A stretch of DNA of 42,998 bases, taken from assembly GCA_027490155.1 (NCBI GenBank), contig JAIXYP010000029.1:1-42998 (forward strand). The letters run 5' to 3'. Shown piece by piece: positions 22,601-30,926 of the stretch; position 1 is the stretch's first letter; each line of letters starts with the position of its first letter. The notes below the pieces were generated by a model. That model had not been told where the DNA came from. It was given only the letters and a program-made list of their open reading frames with translations, and did no database searches. The stretch is from Cytophagaceae bacterium (lineage in GTDB: Bacteria; Bacteroidota; Bacteroidia; Cytophagales; Flexibacteraceae). A program made the translations under genes and the position numbers.

Positions 22601-25600
22601 CTGCGTTGAGGGCATAGTTACTAGCATTAGTACCAGTGAGGCTAAGGCCAGTGATCGTGACCGTTTTCGGGTTGCCAACATTGGCATCTGCAAAGGCACC
22701 AACTGGTGTGCCGGTGACAGCGACAGTTCCTGCATCTCCTGCAATGATACCAGACAAAGTAGCCGTTCCTGTGATAGCAGCGACGGTTGTGGCATCAAAC
22801 ACGCGGCTTGTGGCAGCAAGACCTGTGACACCTAGTGGTGCAGTAGTGATATTGGCCGTAAGGTTCAGCGCATTGAGGCTATAGTTGCCAGCGGCTGATC
22901 CTGTAAGGCTATAGCCTGTAACAGCAAGTGTTTTGCTGGTGCCGACATTGGCATCAGCAAAGGATGCTGTTCCTGTACCAGTGAGGTTTACGTTGCCAAG
23001 GTCAGCTGTTTCAACACCTGAAAGAGCGGCTGTACCAGTGAAGGCACCTGCTGCACTGCGGTTATAGGCACGTGAGGTACCGGTCAGACCTGTGATGCTG
23101 AGGGCCTTGGTCGTGATTTCAGCTGATAAGGTAGGCTGAGTTAGGCTATAGTTGTAGGCCCGAGTCCCCGTGAGGGCATATCCTGTCACACCAACTGAAA
23201 TGCCATTTGCTACAGCTGCTGAAGTAAAAGTGGCTATAGGGCTGCCGCCGACGGCGACATTGGCGACGTCTCCTGCCAGAACACCAACAATGGTTGCAGT
23301 GCCAGTGATGCTACCAGTTGTAGTGGCATCATAAATTTTGTTGGTAGCACTTATGCTAGTGAGCGTAACTGGCTTAGCTGTAATGACCAAGGTTTGATCG
23401 ACATTCGGAGCGGCATTATAGGTGCCATCTCCAGCTTGGCTAGCCGTGATGGTGGTGCTGCCGACGCCAATAACTGTAACATTGGTGCCGCTAACGGTGG
23501 CCACAGCTGGGTTTGATGAGGCGAACGTTACTGCTAAGGCCGAGGTGGCACTGGCACTAATGTTGAAATCTGCACTGCCATAGACAACAGGCGAAAGACT
23601 ACCAAAGGTGATTGTCTGGGCCGTTTTGTTGTTGACCGTTAAAGTTCCATCAACATAGGTGATGGCATAATTGCTGGTCGTAATGCCAACAGGCGCACTT
23701 GGTGTGATGGTATAGGTGCCGGCGGCATCAGCCGGGGCAGTTCCACCACTAGCTGTTAACGTGACTGTTGTGATATTCTCGCCAGAGGCAAGGCCTGTAC
23801 TGCTAAATAGCGTTTGGCCAGCACCAATCGTCGTGAGGGTGGTGCCAGCGGGTTTGGCTTGGTTATCCGCTGTGATCGTGAGTGGCCGAGGGTCAATAGT
23901 CAAGACACCATTAACGTAGTTGAACGAATAGTTGGCAGCCACGCCACCGGCTGGAACCACAGCATAAGTGCTGGGCACAGAGGTTGATGTGGCCGAAGTT
24001 GTAGCGGTGGGTACCGATGTTAGGGCCCCAACACCCTCGCCATTAACGAAGCCAGAATAGCCCACTGTCAAGGCTGGGTTGTTATCCCCATAGTTGCGGG
24101 TATGGCTGCTGCCAGTAACCGTAAGTGTTGCACGTGTTATGGTGAGGGCAGCAGTGTTGTACGTAACTGTATAGTTATTGATGTTGAACGTACCACCCGT
24201 CGCTGCACTCGGGGTGATGGTATAGGTGCCACTCACTGGAGCACCAGCTGTTGCACCACTATTGTTAACAGCCAAGGTTACCGTTCCTACTGTTTCACTA
24301 TTCTGCAAACCAGAGCTGCTAAAAAGGGTCTGACCTGTACCAACGGTAGTTAGGGTTGAGCCATAGACTTTGGACTGGGCCGAGGCAGTTATAGTTAGTG
24401 GCGCTTTGGAAACTGTTAGTGCGCCAGCATTGTAGGTGACCGTATAGTTATTGATATTGAAGGTGCCACCAGTTGCACCACTTGGTATCAGCGTATATCC
24501 ACCAACACCATCTGTTGCTGCCGTACCGCTAAAGGCTGACAAGGTGACTGAGCCAATCGTTTCCGGACTGACCAGACCAGCGCTAGTGAACAATGTTTGG
24601 CCTGCGCCTACCGTTGTGAGTGTCTGACCGTAAGTTTTAGACTGAGCGCTAGCGGTAACTGTCAGGGCTTTTTTGCCAACAGTATAAACAAGTGTCTCGG
24701 TATCGGTACCACTACCGTTGGTGGCTTTGATTTCGATGTTATAGGTACCAACAGCTGTGGTAGAGGCTACAGAAATAGTAGGCGAGCTAAACGTGAAGCC
24801 TGTTGGCAGGGCACCACCACCTACTGCAGTAGCTGTGTAAGAGGTTGGCGATCCCGAAGCCGTTATGGTATAGGTGCTGGCCGTCCCATAAGTATTACTG
24901 GCAGTCAAGGCCGAAGAAATGACTGGGGTCGCGGCAGTAGCAGATGCCGATAGGGTAAAGTCATCAATAGCTACGCCATTATCAGAGCCAGTCGCATCTG
25001 TAGTTGACCATGAAAATCCGAATGTGGCCCCATTGGCAATACTTACTGTAATTTCAGCGCTTCTGGCGGTGGTTGCGACAGTGCCATTTGTGCCTGATGC
25101 CACACCTGCAAAATCTAAAGCATCGATCGTTGTATTGCCTGCCAATGCGCCGGTTCCCGATAGGTTCCAACCTGATGTATTTACAAACCTCCACTGTTCG
25201 TAATTCCAACCAACCGTAAGAGAGGTTATCGTGCTACCCGAGTTGTTTGTGAATGATACGGAATAGGTATGTACGACTGATCCAGAGCGCAAAGCACCTG
25301 CAGAATAATCAGGATTCACGCCAAAACCATAAAAACCACCCGTTGAACCAGACCCAGTACTTCGGCCCTGATAGGCTGCGCTAGTACTCGTTAGGACCCA
25401 TCCAGACCCTATTGAACTACCCGCAGTTGTAGAGGCAGTTGGGTTATAGCTGTTGAAGTTGTTTCCGTAACTATATGGCAGCCCACCCGACGGAATTGAG
25501 ATCTGCCCAAAGCTAGTACCAACCAACAAGAGCTGGAGGATAATGACCAATGGCACCGTCCAGAGCGCTCTGGCACTGAAGCGGGCCATAGGCGAGGCTT

Positions 25601-25634
25601 TCGTATTGGTGGAGATTTTGTAGTGGTTTTTCAT
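19614..25634 (-). CDS. Giant T9SS-exported adhesin-like protein with MBG/YDG repeats
   Basis: 2006 residues from ATG 25634; a TTG 21 nt earlier is in frame but less likely. A long N-terminal signal sequence has the core LWTVPLVIILQLLLVG, cut near SFGQ. A lectin-like opening domain (about 45-230) is followed by an Ig-like segment, then at least four MBG-type repeats (ALTVTASAQSKTYGQTLTT, NYTVTYNAGALTVSK), and YDG-type repeats (ATNKIYDATTTGSITGTAT, SRVFDATTVAAITGTA) with Ig-like units between (TITFGSLSPVVYGSADFNI). Later come Cys-containing Ig-like domains, a segment around LPVSFTSFRGKAQDGGNQLSW (fibronectin III-like, usual before the tail) and a T9SS type A sorting domain (about the last 75 residues: LYPNPATKFVRL to TNKLVIY). 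It should cross the outer membrane by T9SS and be anchored at the surface, probably as an adhesin. Confidence 0.93.
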   Translation of the reverse strand: MKNHYKISTNTKASPMARFSARALWTVPLVIILQLLLVGTSFGQISIPSGGLPYSYGNNFNSYNPTASTTAGSSIGSGWVLTSTSAAYQGRSTGSGSTGGFYGFGVNPDYSAGALRSGSVVHTYSVSFTNNSGSTITSLTVGWNYEQWRFVNTSGWNLSGTGALAGNTTIDALDFAGVASGTNGTVATTARSAEITVSIANGATFGFSWSTTDATGSDNGVAIDDFTLSASATAATPVISSALTASNTYGTASTYTITASGSPTSYTATAVGGGALPTGFTFSSPTISVASTTAVGTYNIEIKATNGSGTDTETLVYTVGKKALTVTASAQSKTYGQTLTTVGAGQTLFTSAGLVSPETIGSVTLSAFSGTAATDGVGGYTLIPSGATGGTFNINNYTVTYNAGALTVSKAPLTITASAQSKVYGSTLTTVGTGQTLFSSSGLQNSETVGTVTLAVNNSGATAGAPVSGTYTITPSAATGGTFNINNYTVTYNTAALTITRATLTVTGSSHTRNYGDNNPALTVGYSGFVNGEGVGALTSVPTATTSATSTSVPSTYAVVPAGGVAANYSFNYVNGVLTIDPRPLTITADNQAKPAGTTLTTIGAGQTLFSSTGLASGENITTVTLTASGGTAPADAAGTYTITPSAPVGITTSNYAITYVDGTLTVNNKTAQTITFGSLSPVVYGSADFNISASATSALAVTFASSNPAVATVSGTNVTVIGVGSTTITASQAGDGTYNAAPNVDQTLVITAKPVTLTSISATNKIYDATTTGSITGTATIVGVLAGDVANVAVGGSPIATFTSAAVANGISVGVTGYALTGTRAYNYSLTQPTLSAEITTKALSITGLTGTSRAYNRSAAGAFTGTAALSGVETADLGNVNLTGTGTASFADANVGTSKTLAVTGYSLTGSAAGNYSLNALNLTANITTAPLGVTGLAATSRVFDATTVAAITGTATLSGIIAGDAGTVAVTGTPVGAFADANVGNPKTVTITGLSLTGTNASNYALNAVTTTAAITAATQVLTFTLSPSTVTTADGPLTISASSTALGATISFTSGTPSVATISGTTVTLTTTGGSTIITATSVAANYNNATATQTLTVVAANLTSGNIAVWPSTSNPSGAMTMTTPGTTINAASSAVTRVGLGVGGGSARYNCNGWNNAANYVRILVTAADCYRLNLNGGSISIPMGSSGTGPNNYRLFSSVDNYTTAIATLNTSCSSTTANNVTLPSTGYNGLASIEFRIVGGTQQCSTPASAVSGTGTGGPLSITLNGSTVGATILPSGTTAALTTITGTASSTTSAFVAGSNIATSTPNITVTAPAGYEVSLTEASGFANSVNVTGSGSVANRQIFARLLSSNEPGVYAGNISLTACQAVTKTIPISGTVYPAKPAITQGATATVCQNGSLNLSVPSLAGYTYAWSEGSTGASIAYPTSSAGINNITVTSTHTASGLSSAVSEGIEVAVYALPSTPLLSAANNAELCAGSVVSITNTVACPTCAYAWSDASTGTTRTVLVGSNNLSVASTNPNSCVANSAAITVTGLVSGTWLASSSEWSNANNWCGGVPTATTDLVIRPTSTTVPTVITPTSVCRSLTIGTGKTVNINSGGKLTLFGNLSGAGQLVGASGSELELNGSSAQSLGKAAVGSLTVNNASGVSLTQEVTVADGLVLANGNLDATAAPLTFLPTASNPVETGSNRIIGRVRGRGRSVGTGALHFLGVDLAAGADDLDTVLVERRDEAATNGTSSGIGATWSIRAHRQPVSGRQVTLRWLAALNNGSRMSAIQVWRKPEGGAAWVKVGNLQNIASTTNGFHSITVVTDGFSDWTSSDEDNVLPVSFTSFRGKAQDGGNQLSWTTAQETNNAGFTVERSQDGRTFEPVAFVKGAGTTANAQQYAYLDQFGRTAYYRLTQRDFDGKTALSDIIYVNRAAKTNDLTLYPNPATKFVRLSGQDIEAKVEVLGTDGRTLISTSVTAGETIDLSKFPAGVYQYRITTDGGSKTNKLVIY

Positions 25635-26157
25635 CCGAAACAGGTTTGTGCGCAAAAGTTTGTAGAGGCACCTAGCAGACCAAACAAGGTCATAGCCAAA
25701 ACGACCGCAATTTACGGCCAGCCAGGGGCCCTATGCCTGCGCTAGTGTTACGGATTGATTAACATTACCTACCAAATTTTGTACAAATCAGGACCTTAAC
25801 CTAAAGGTAACAGCCATTTAGTCGATGGATAAAGTCAATTTTGAGGCTCTACTTGGCCTCTTTGTTTGTTTTTGGGATCCTAACTTAGATTCCAGGTTTT
25901 GTTAGAGGGCCTTATTGCCAATATTTCTGCCTTGCCTGGGTCAAAATGATCCCTATGCACATTTAGGCCCATCTTATAGATAAATTTTACGAAGATTTCA
26001 ACAAAAAATTTAATTATATGATAAAATAGCAGCTAAATAAACAAATAGCGTAAGATTTGGCAACATCAGTTCTTACCTAGATTAGTATGTCTAGTGATTT
26101 ATCTTCGAAAGAGGCAAAAAAATACGCCCTCAAGCTGACCACCTAAATCGTCACTGA
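25635..26157. other. 523-bp gap, no gene supported
   Basis: Both flanking genes are on the minus strand. The part from 25960 to 26060 is very AT-rich. I find no exact CAAAnnTA (reverse of the -7 box), no clear hairpin with a T tract and no convincing frame. The promoter of the giant gene must lie here but I cannot place it. Confidence 0.5.
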
Positions 26158-27330
26158 TCAACCCTGCTGAGTTGCCTCAGTATAGATTTGCTCTAGCTGC
26201 TCCAGATTGTTGGCAGGGGTATAGAGGTCCTGATACGTTTGGCGGGCTGCATCAGATAGTCCCTTCCAAAGAGGTGATTGCATAATCCGAGCGGCCCCAC
26301 TAAGCACCTCGTTGGGCTGGTTGGTATCAACACAAATGCCGTTATACCCATCAGTAACCAAGGTGCTTAGGTTAGGATTGTTTGCTGTCAGGATCGGCAG
26401 ACCTGCGCCAAAGGCCTTAACTAGCACCACCGGCAGGCCCTCGTGCCAAGTACTAAGCAGCAGAAGGGCTCTGGCTTGCAACATAAGCTCGGTCACTTGG
26501 GCCTCGGTTTGCCAGCCGAGCATCACCAAGTTAGGATTAGAGGCTGCATTTTGTCGCAAAGACTGCTCTAGGTCGCCTGTGCCAGCGACCAATATTCGGT
26601 ATCCTGCATCTGCCAAAAGAGGTAGTAGGTGAGCACCTTTTTCAGCTGTTAAGCGTCCTGCGAAGAGCAAAAAATCCTGCCGTTCGGGTGCCCGCTCCGC
26701 CTTAAGCGCTAGGTAGGGGTCTTCCGCAAAATTGGGCTTTAGGACAAGCTGATCTGGGCCGAATCCTATGTTAGAAGCTAACATCAACTGGCGTTGGTAC
26801 TCAGTTAGACAAATGACTATGTTTGGGAGCGTGAAAGTACCGCGCTTCCGATGCCAAGCCAATGCCGCAGCCACTGTTGCACTCGTAAGGTAGGAGTCCT
26901 TGTTACATCGGTTTAGGATGCCGGGCAGGGCCAAAGTATGGCTCAGGCATCGGGTGCAGGTCTGGCCACGGAGCGTTAGCATGCCATTGAGACAAACCTG
27001 ACGATAGTTGTGCAGGGTCTGGACTAGCGGAATGCCAGCCGAACGGATAGTGCGCAAAATGCTGGGGCCAGCGGCATACCAGACATTATGCACATGGATT
27101 ATGTCGGGCTTAAACTCTTGGATGGCCGCCAAGACCTTGCTAGATGCCTCTGGATTATCAAATAGCCCCTTAGCCATACTGGCCTGGGCAGCAAGACCAC
27201 TCGCTGCGTCATTGTCAAAAATCAACCGCTGGACGTCATGACATGTCCGCAACAAGTCATACTCAGCCTGTACGACGGCATCTTCGCCACCGGCCTGCTG
27301 GTATTTGTTATGGATTATCAGGATACGCAT
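26158..27330 (-). CDS. Glycosyltransferase family 4 protein
   Basis: 390 residues, GT-B fold, cytoplasmic face. The N-terminal half opens with MRILIIHNKYQQAGGEDAVV (the GGE loop that faces the acceptor) and has DIIHVHNVWYAAGPS. The C-terminal nucleotide-sugar domain has LLFAGRLTAEKGAHLL, GTGDLEQSL, VMLGWQ and STWHEGLPVVLVKAFGAGLPIL. In the usual EX7E motif the second Glu appears as Lys (E-GLPVVLV-K), which is unusual and might change donor binding. Cys residues near 125-145 (CLNGMLTLRGQTCTRCLSH) are a feature seen in some GT4 subgroups. It is 73 nt downstream of the O-antigen ligase-like gene, so both probably act in one surface-polysaccharide pathway. Confidence 0.88.
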   Translation of the reverse strand: MRILIIHNKYQQAGGEDAVVQAEYDLLRTCHDVQRLIFDNDAASGLAAQASMAKGLFDNPEASSKVLAAIQEFKPDIIHVHNVWYAAGPSILRTIRSAGIPLVQTLHNYRQVCLNGMLTLRGQTCTRCLSHTLALPGILNRCNKDSYLTSATVAAALAWHRKRGTFTLPNIVICLTEYQRQLMLASNIGFGPDQLVLKPNFAEDPYLALKAERAPERQDFLLFAGRLTAEKGAHLLPLLADAGYRILVAGTGDLEQSLRQNAASNPNLVMLGWQTEAQVTELMLQARALLLLSTWHEGLPVVLVKAFGAGLPILTANNPNLSTLVTDGYNGICVDTNQPNEVLSGAARIMQSPLWKGLSDAARQTYQDLYTPANNLEQLEQIYTEATQQG

Positions 27331-27403
27331 TTAGGCAGAATGATCAGTAGGAAGACCTCAATGGGCAGATAGTCAATGCCGGAGGTTAGGATGGTAGTAG
27401 GCT

Positions 27404-28993
27404 TTATGCCTGGCTCAGGAAACGATCCTGAGGGGCCATCTTTGTTTGCCTCATTAACCACTTAAAAAGGATTAACAAAACCAAAAACTCACTGCTTTCG
27501 GCTAGGTTGTCTACTAGCAGATGCAACAATAGGAGTACCGATATACTGACGATGCCCGCTATATAAATCTGGTCCGAGGTGTAAGATGTTGTTTTAGCAC
27601 CACTATTGAGGTTTTTGATGCTCCGCCAAACCAATTGAGAGGATATCCAGATCAGTGTCAGTGCAAAAAGCCAACCATACTCTGCCACCATGGCCACAAC
27701 GGACGAAAAAGGTTGGTTGCGGGTGCCATCATGGTAAGGTTTACTGGTCAGTTTACTAGACCATAAGGGCAAAACATAAGCCTCAGCAAACGCAGGTTGT
27801 GCATTGGGTCGTAAGTCATTGACCCACTTTTTGGTACTGAAATCTCCGCCAAGAAGGAAAGTAACCCGGCTGCAGAAAGTCCCAGGACCTGAGCCCAGTA
27901 GCGTCAGGCGCCAATGGCCAACATAATGACCGTAATAGAGGCCAAACAGTTGGACCTTGCGTGGCAGGTGCTGGTATCGGCGTGCCAACCGATCGTTATG
28001 GGCTGACTTGCCACTATTTTCATTTTCCTCCGTGTCAGACCAATCATCAATTTTACCGCTGGCCGTAACCTGATTGATGTTGCTGACCGTGTAGGCCATT
28101 GTTTTTGGCGATGACCAAGCTGAGATACCGACCATAAAAAGGCCATAAAGAACCAATAAACCAGCAAAAGCAGGTCGTCTGATAGAGGCAACAGCTACAA
28201 GGCCGATCATTACCATCCAGATAACTAGTCCTAAACCATAAAAGCACAGGACCGACGAAATCCCGAGTACGAGGGCCAAAGCAAGATGCAAAAGCCTAGT
28301 CCTGGTCCAGCCCGAGGAACTACCGTGGCCAAAGCTGACCAAATAGAGTGTCGCTACCGCAGCGTTGATGATACTTAGACCGTGCATGGCGGTGCCACTA
28401 CGGCCATAAAACCCTATGAAGGCATCATCGTACTGGTCATTGCGGTTGAGCTGGCTGCTGAGGAACTCAAATAAACCGATACTGTTGTTGACGACCAGCA
28501 CCACGGTCAGGATGGGTAACAACCACTGATCAAAACTTGCCAATAAAGTCTGCCACTGAATCCTGATAGGTTTTGTATCCTCAACCGTTGTGTGATGTGT
28601 ACGCTGGCCAACTTGGAAGCCATCATTTGGCAACAACCAAAGGTAAATAAGGCTAAATGCGAGGGTCAGAGAGGTGAAATAATGGGCTGGTAGCCAACCC
28701 GTAGTACCGATGGCGGCACCGGTTGATAGCAGTGCTAGGCCGACAAGCAAATACCAAAATCGCCCAAAATGCTGCCTAGTCAGCAGTCCTGACCCAAGGG
28801 CGATCAAAGGACAGATCCAGAGGGCGAGTTGCCTGAAATTGGTCATTAGGCACAAGATCGTGACCAAAGCCAAAAGGGCTCCTGCCTTAGCCTCTATGCT
28901 ATCAACACCACTGTTTGATGGGCCCAAAGGCAATCGCATTAAGATGCTCAAACGTTGGATGGCCGATGTTCTATTGGCGTCTATTGGCGGCAT
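27404..28993 (-). CDS. O-antigen ligase / polymerase-like membrane protein
   Basis: 530 residues from ATG 28993 (MPPIDANRTS). A TTG at 29110 would add 39 residues (MGFIPIWLSPPLGFLG...), which cannot be ruled out. About eleven to twelve hydrophobic helices are interrupted by a large extracytoplasmic loop (about residues 320-410: SGKIDDWSDTEENENSGKSA ... RRYQHLPRKVQLFGLYYG, LLGSGPGTFCSRV). The topology with one large periplasmic loop before the last two or three helices fits the O-antigen ligase/Wzy superfamily. It would join or polymerise glycan units carried on undecaprenyl. Same strand as, and 73 nt before, the GT4 gene; divergent from the phosphotransferase gene. Confidence 0.75.
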   Translation of the reverse strand: MPPIDANRTSAIQRLSILMRLPLGPSNSGVDSIEAKAGALLALVTILCLMTNFRQLALWICPLIALGSGLLTRQHFGRFWYLLVGLALLSTGAAIGTTGWLPAHYFTSLTLAFSLIYLWLLPNDGFQVGQRTHHTTVEDTKPIRIQWQTLLASFDQWLLPILTVVLVVNNSIGLFEFLSSQLNRNDQYDDAFIGFYGRSGTAMHGLSIINAAVATLYLVSFGHGSSSGWTRTRLLHLALALVLGISSVLCFYGLGLVIWMVMIGLVAVASIRRPAFAGLLVLYGLFMVGISAWSSPKTMAYTVSNINQVTASGKIDDWSDTEENENSGKSAHNDRLARRYQHLPRKVQLFGLYYGHYVGHWRLTLLGSGPGTFCSRVTFLLGGDFSTKKWVNDLRPNAQPAFAEAYVLPLWSSKLTSKPYHDGTRNQPFSSVVAMVAEYGWLFALTLIWISSQLVWRSIKNLNSGAKTTSYTSDQIYIAGIVSISVLLLLHLLVDNLAESSEFLVLLILFKWLMRQTKMAPQDRFLSQA

Positions 28994-29213
28994 CTCTGTT
29001 ATCCGGGTTCGCTTGGGGTTGATGTTCGGCACAAGGCTGGTGCTCGATGCTTGATCTAGCAGGCCCAAAAATCCTAGTGGGGGGCTTAGCCAGATCGGGA
29101 TGAAGCCCAATAGTTCACAATATTACTACTAAATCAGCTTGTTAGTCTATTTGTCCTTTGCATAGCCACCACCATACTTGATTGTCGAACTACTGCATTC
29201 GGCCAATATATAG

Positions 29214-29246
29214 TTGCTAACTATCGGCTTGTGTAGTTTATTTTTG
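29214..29246 (+). promoter_or_regulatory. Possible promoter of the sugar phosphotransferase gene
   Basis: TTG (29214-29216), 22 nt, TATTTTTG (29239-29246). The -7 box is exact; spacing is at the long end of the range. It would give a leader of about 178 nt, in which I see no defined structure. It lies in the 436-bp gap between two divergent polysaccharide genes. Confidence 0.4.
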
Positions 29247-29429
29247 CGAGTTAATAACACCCAAATACTAAACCAGGTAGCTCATCGCAGCATTGCTGGC
29301 ACCAGACCATTGCCCTAATAACCACACAAGGACCCTAAATTGGCCAAATGTCGGTGCTTTGGGATTGATCTTAGTCCCGAAAAGCAACTCTGTCCTACCT
29401 AATTTATTGTTAAATCCGACTAACCGTAC

Positions 29430-30845
29430 TTGATAAGAGGCTACTCAAAATACCTGCGAACTGTCCACCTCCTAGGGGATCTTTTGCTCATCAACCTATG
29501 TTACTTGCTTGCCTGTAGCAATATAGGTGTGCTGACGTTGCCTTTTTGGCTGCAGGACATCCATTTGGTTTTCTGGATCTACCTCAACGTGGCATGGTAC
29601 CTGAGCACGTCGGTTCTGCGGTCCTACGATATTAGCCGAACGGCCAAGACAAGTACTATCCTGAAAGAGCTACTGTCTGCCATCCTTGCTCATATCTGTA
29701 CCATTGCCCTCTTTGTAGTCCTGACGGAGTACTATCAGCTGACTCGGAGCCTGCTGCTACACTTTTTTGGCTATGCAGCCATGGCGTTATTATTGTGGCG
29801 CTTCTCAACTACAGTAGCCCTCCGGATCTTCCGACGCTCTGGCTATAACTACCGCAATGTGGTTATCTTGGGTTATAACCGCAGGGCGCAGGAGCTAAAA
29901 CAGTTCTTCGAATCTTATCCAGAATATGGCTATCGTTTCGTGGGTTTCTTTGATAACCTCAAAGCCCACAAAAAATTAGCAGATGGCCAATTGCAAGAGG
30001 TCCCATTACTAGGATCCTTGGATGAGGTGGAGCGCTACATCACGCTCAACCAAATAGACGAAGTCTATTATGCCAACCCAGAGGCTTCTGACAATCCCTA
30101 CCTACGCAACCTAGTCAACTTTGCGGACCAGCTTGCAGTCAAGGTAAAGCTGGTGCCAGACCTAAGCGGTTTTATGACGCAGGAAATCAAGGTGGATTTT
30201 TATCACCACCTCCCGATCATTGCGTTCCGGAAGGAGCCGCTAGAGTACCTGCATAACCAATGGCTTAAACGAGGTTTTGATATTCTGTTTAGTGCTTTGG
30301 TTACGGTCTTTATCCTGTCTTGGCTGATCCCGATCCTGGGGCTGATCATTAAACTAGATAGCCCGGGACCTATCTTCTTCCGCCAACGGCGGACCGGTAA
30401 GGACAACCAAGATTTTTGGTGCCTCAAGTTCCGGACCATGTACAGCAACAAGGATGCGGATAACTTGCAGGCTGTCAAAGGTGACAAACGGATCACGAAG
30501 CTGGGGGCTTTTTTGCGTAAGTCTAACCTTGACGAGTTACCCCAGTTCCTAAACGTCCTGATGGGCGACATGAGTGTGGTCGGTCCTCGTCCCCACATGC
30601 TGAGCCATACCGAAGCATTTGGGCAGTCTGTAGAAAACTACATGGTGCGGCACCTGATCAAACCAGGGATCACAGGGCTAGCGCAGGCCAAAGGTTACCG
30701 CGGCGAAACCCAAACCCTTTGGGACATCAAGAGCCGGGTTCGAGTTGACATTTTTTACATCGAACATTGGTCTTTCTACCTAGACCTAAAGGTGATGGCC
30801 CTCACGGTGCTACAAATGCTGAAGGGCGACGAAAAGGCCTATTAG
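29430..30845 (+). CDS. Undecaprenyl-phosphate hexose-1-phosphate transferase (WcaJ/PglC superfamily)
   Basis: 471 residues. It moves a sugar-1-phosphate from a UDP-sugar to undecaprenyl phosphate, the first step of polysaccharide repeat assembly. Start: TTG 29430; an in-frame TAA at 29421 excludes longer forms and no ATG follows for well over 50 codons. Four membrane helices lie in about 10-125, a Rossmann-like CoA-binding_3 domain in about 135-250 (NVVILGYNRRAQELKQFF), one more helix at about 285-310, and the catalytic domain to the end with SPGPIFFRQRRTGKDN, FWCLKFRTM, LRKSNLDELPQFLNVL, GDMSVVGPRPH and KPGITGLAQAKGYRG. The sugar cannot be told. It probably works with the divergent GT4 and ligase-like genes. 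Confidence 0.92.
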   Translation: MIRGYSKYLRTVHLLGDLLLINLCYLLACSNIGVLTLPFWLQDIHLVFWIYLNVAWYLSTSVLRSYDISRTAKTSTILKELLSAILAHICTIALFVVLTEYYQLTRSLLLHFFGYAAMALLLWRFSTTVALRIFRRSGYNYRNVVILGYNRRAQELKQFFESYPEYGYRFVGFFDNLKAHKKLADGQLQEVPLLGSLDEVERYITLNQIDEVYYANPEASDNPYLRNLVNFADQLAVKVKLVPDLSGFMTQEIKVDFYHHLPIIAFRKEPLEYLHNQWLKRGFDILFSALVTVFILSWLIPILGLIIKLDSPGPIFFRQRRTGKDNQDFWCLKFRTMYSNKDADNLQAVKGDKRITKLGAFLRKSNLDELPQFLNVLMGDMSVVGPRPHMLSHTEAFGQSVENYMVRHLIKPGITGLAQAKGYRGETQTLWDIKSRVRVDIFYIEHWSFYLDLKVMALTVLQMLKGDEKAY

Positions 30846-30926
30846 TCAAGATAATGAGGCTTGGTTGTTGTATAGTCCTTGTTTGATGCGTTCCTTCCTG
30901 ACCCATCACCCTGATACTACCAGACT

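Noticed and set aside
22000-24900. Numerous plus-strand frames across the giant adhesin gene
   Set aside because: All are antisense shadows produced by the Ala/Thr/Val/Gly-rich coding strand.
28994-29110. 39-residue N-terminal extension of the ligase-like protein from TTG 29110
   Set aside because: Starts with TTG while a good ATG lies at 28993; it cannot be excluded but has no supporting motif.
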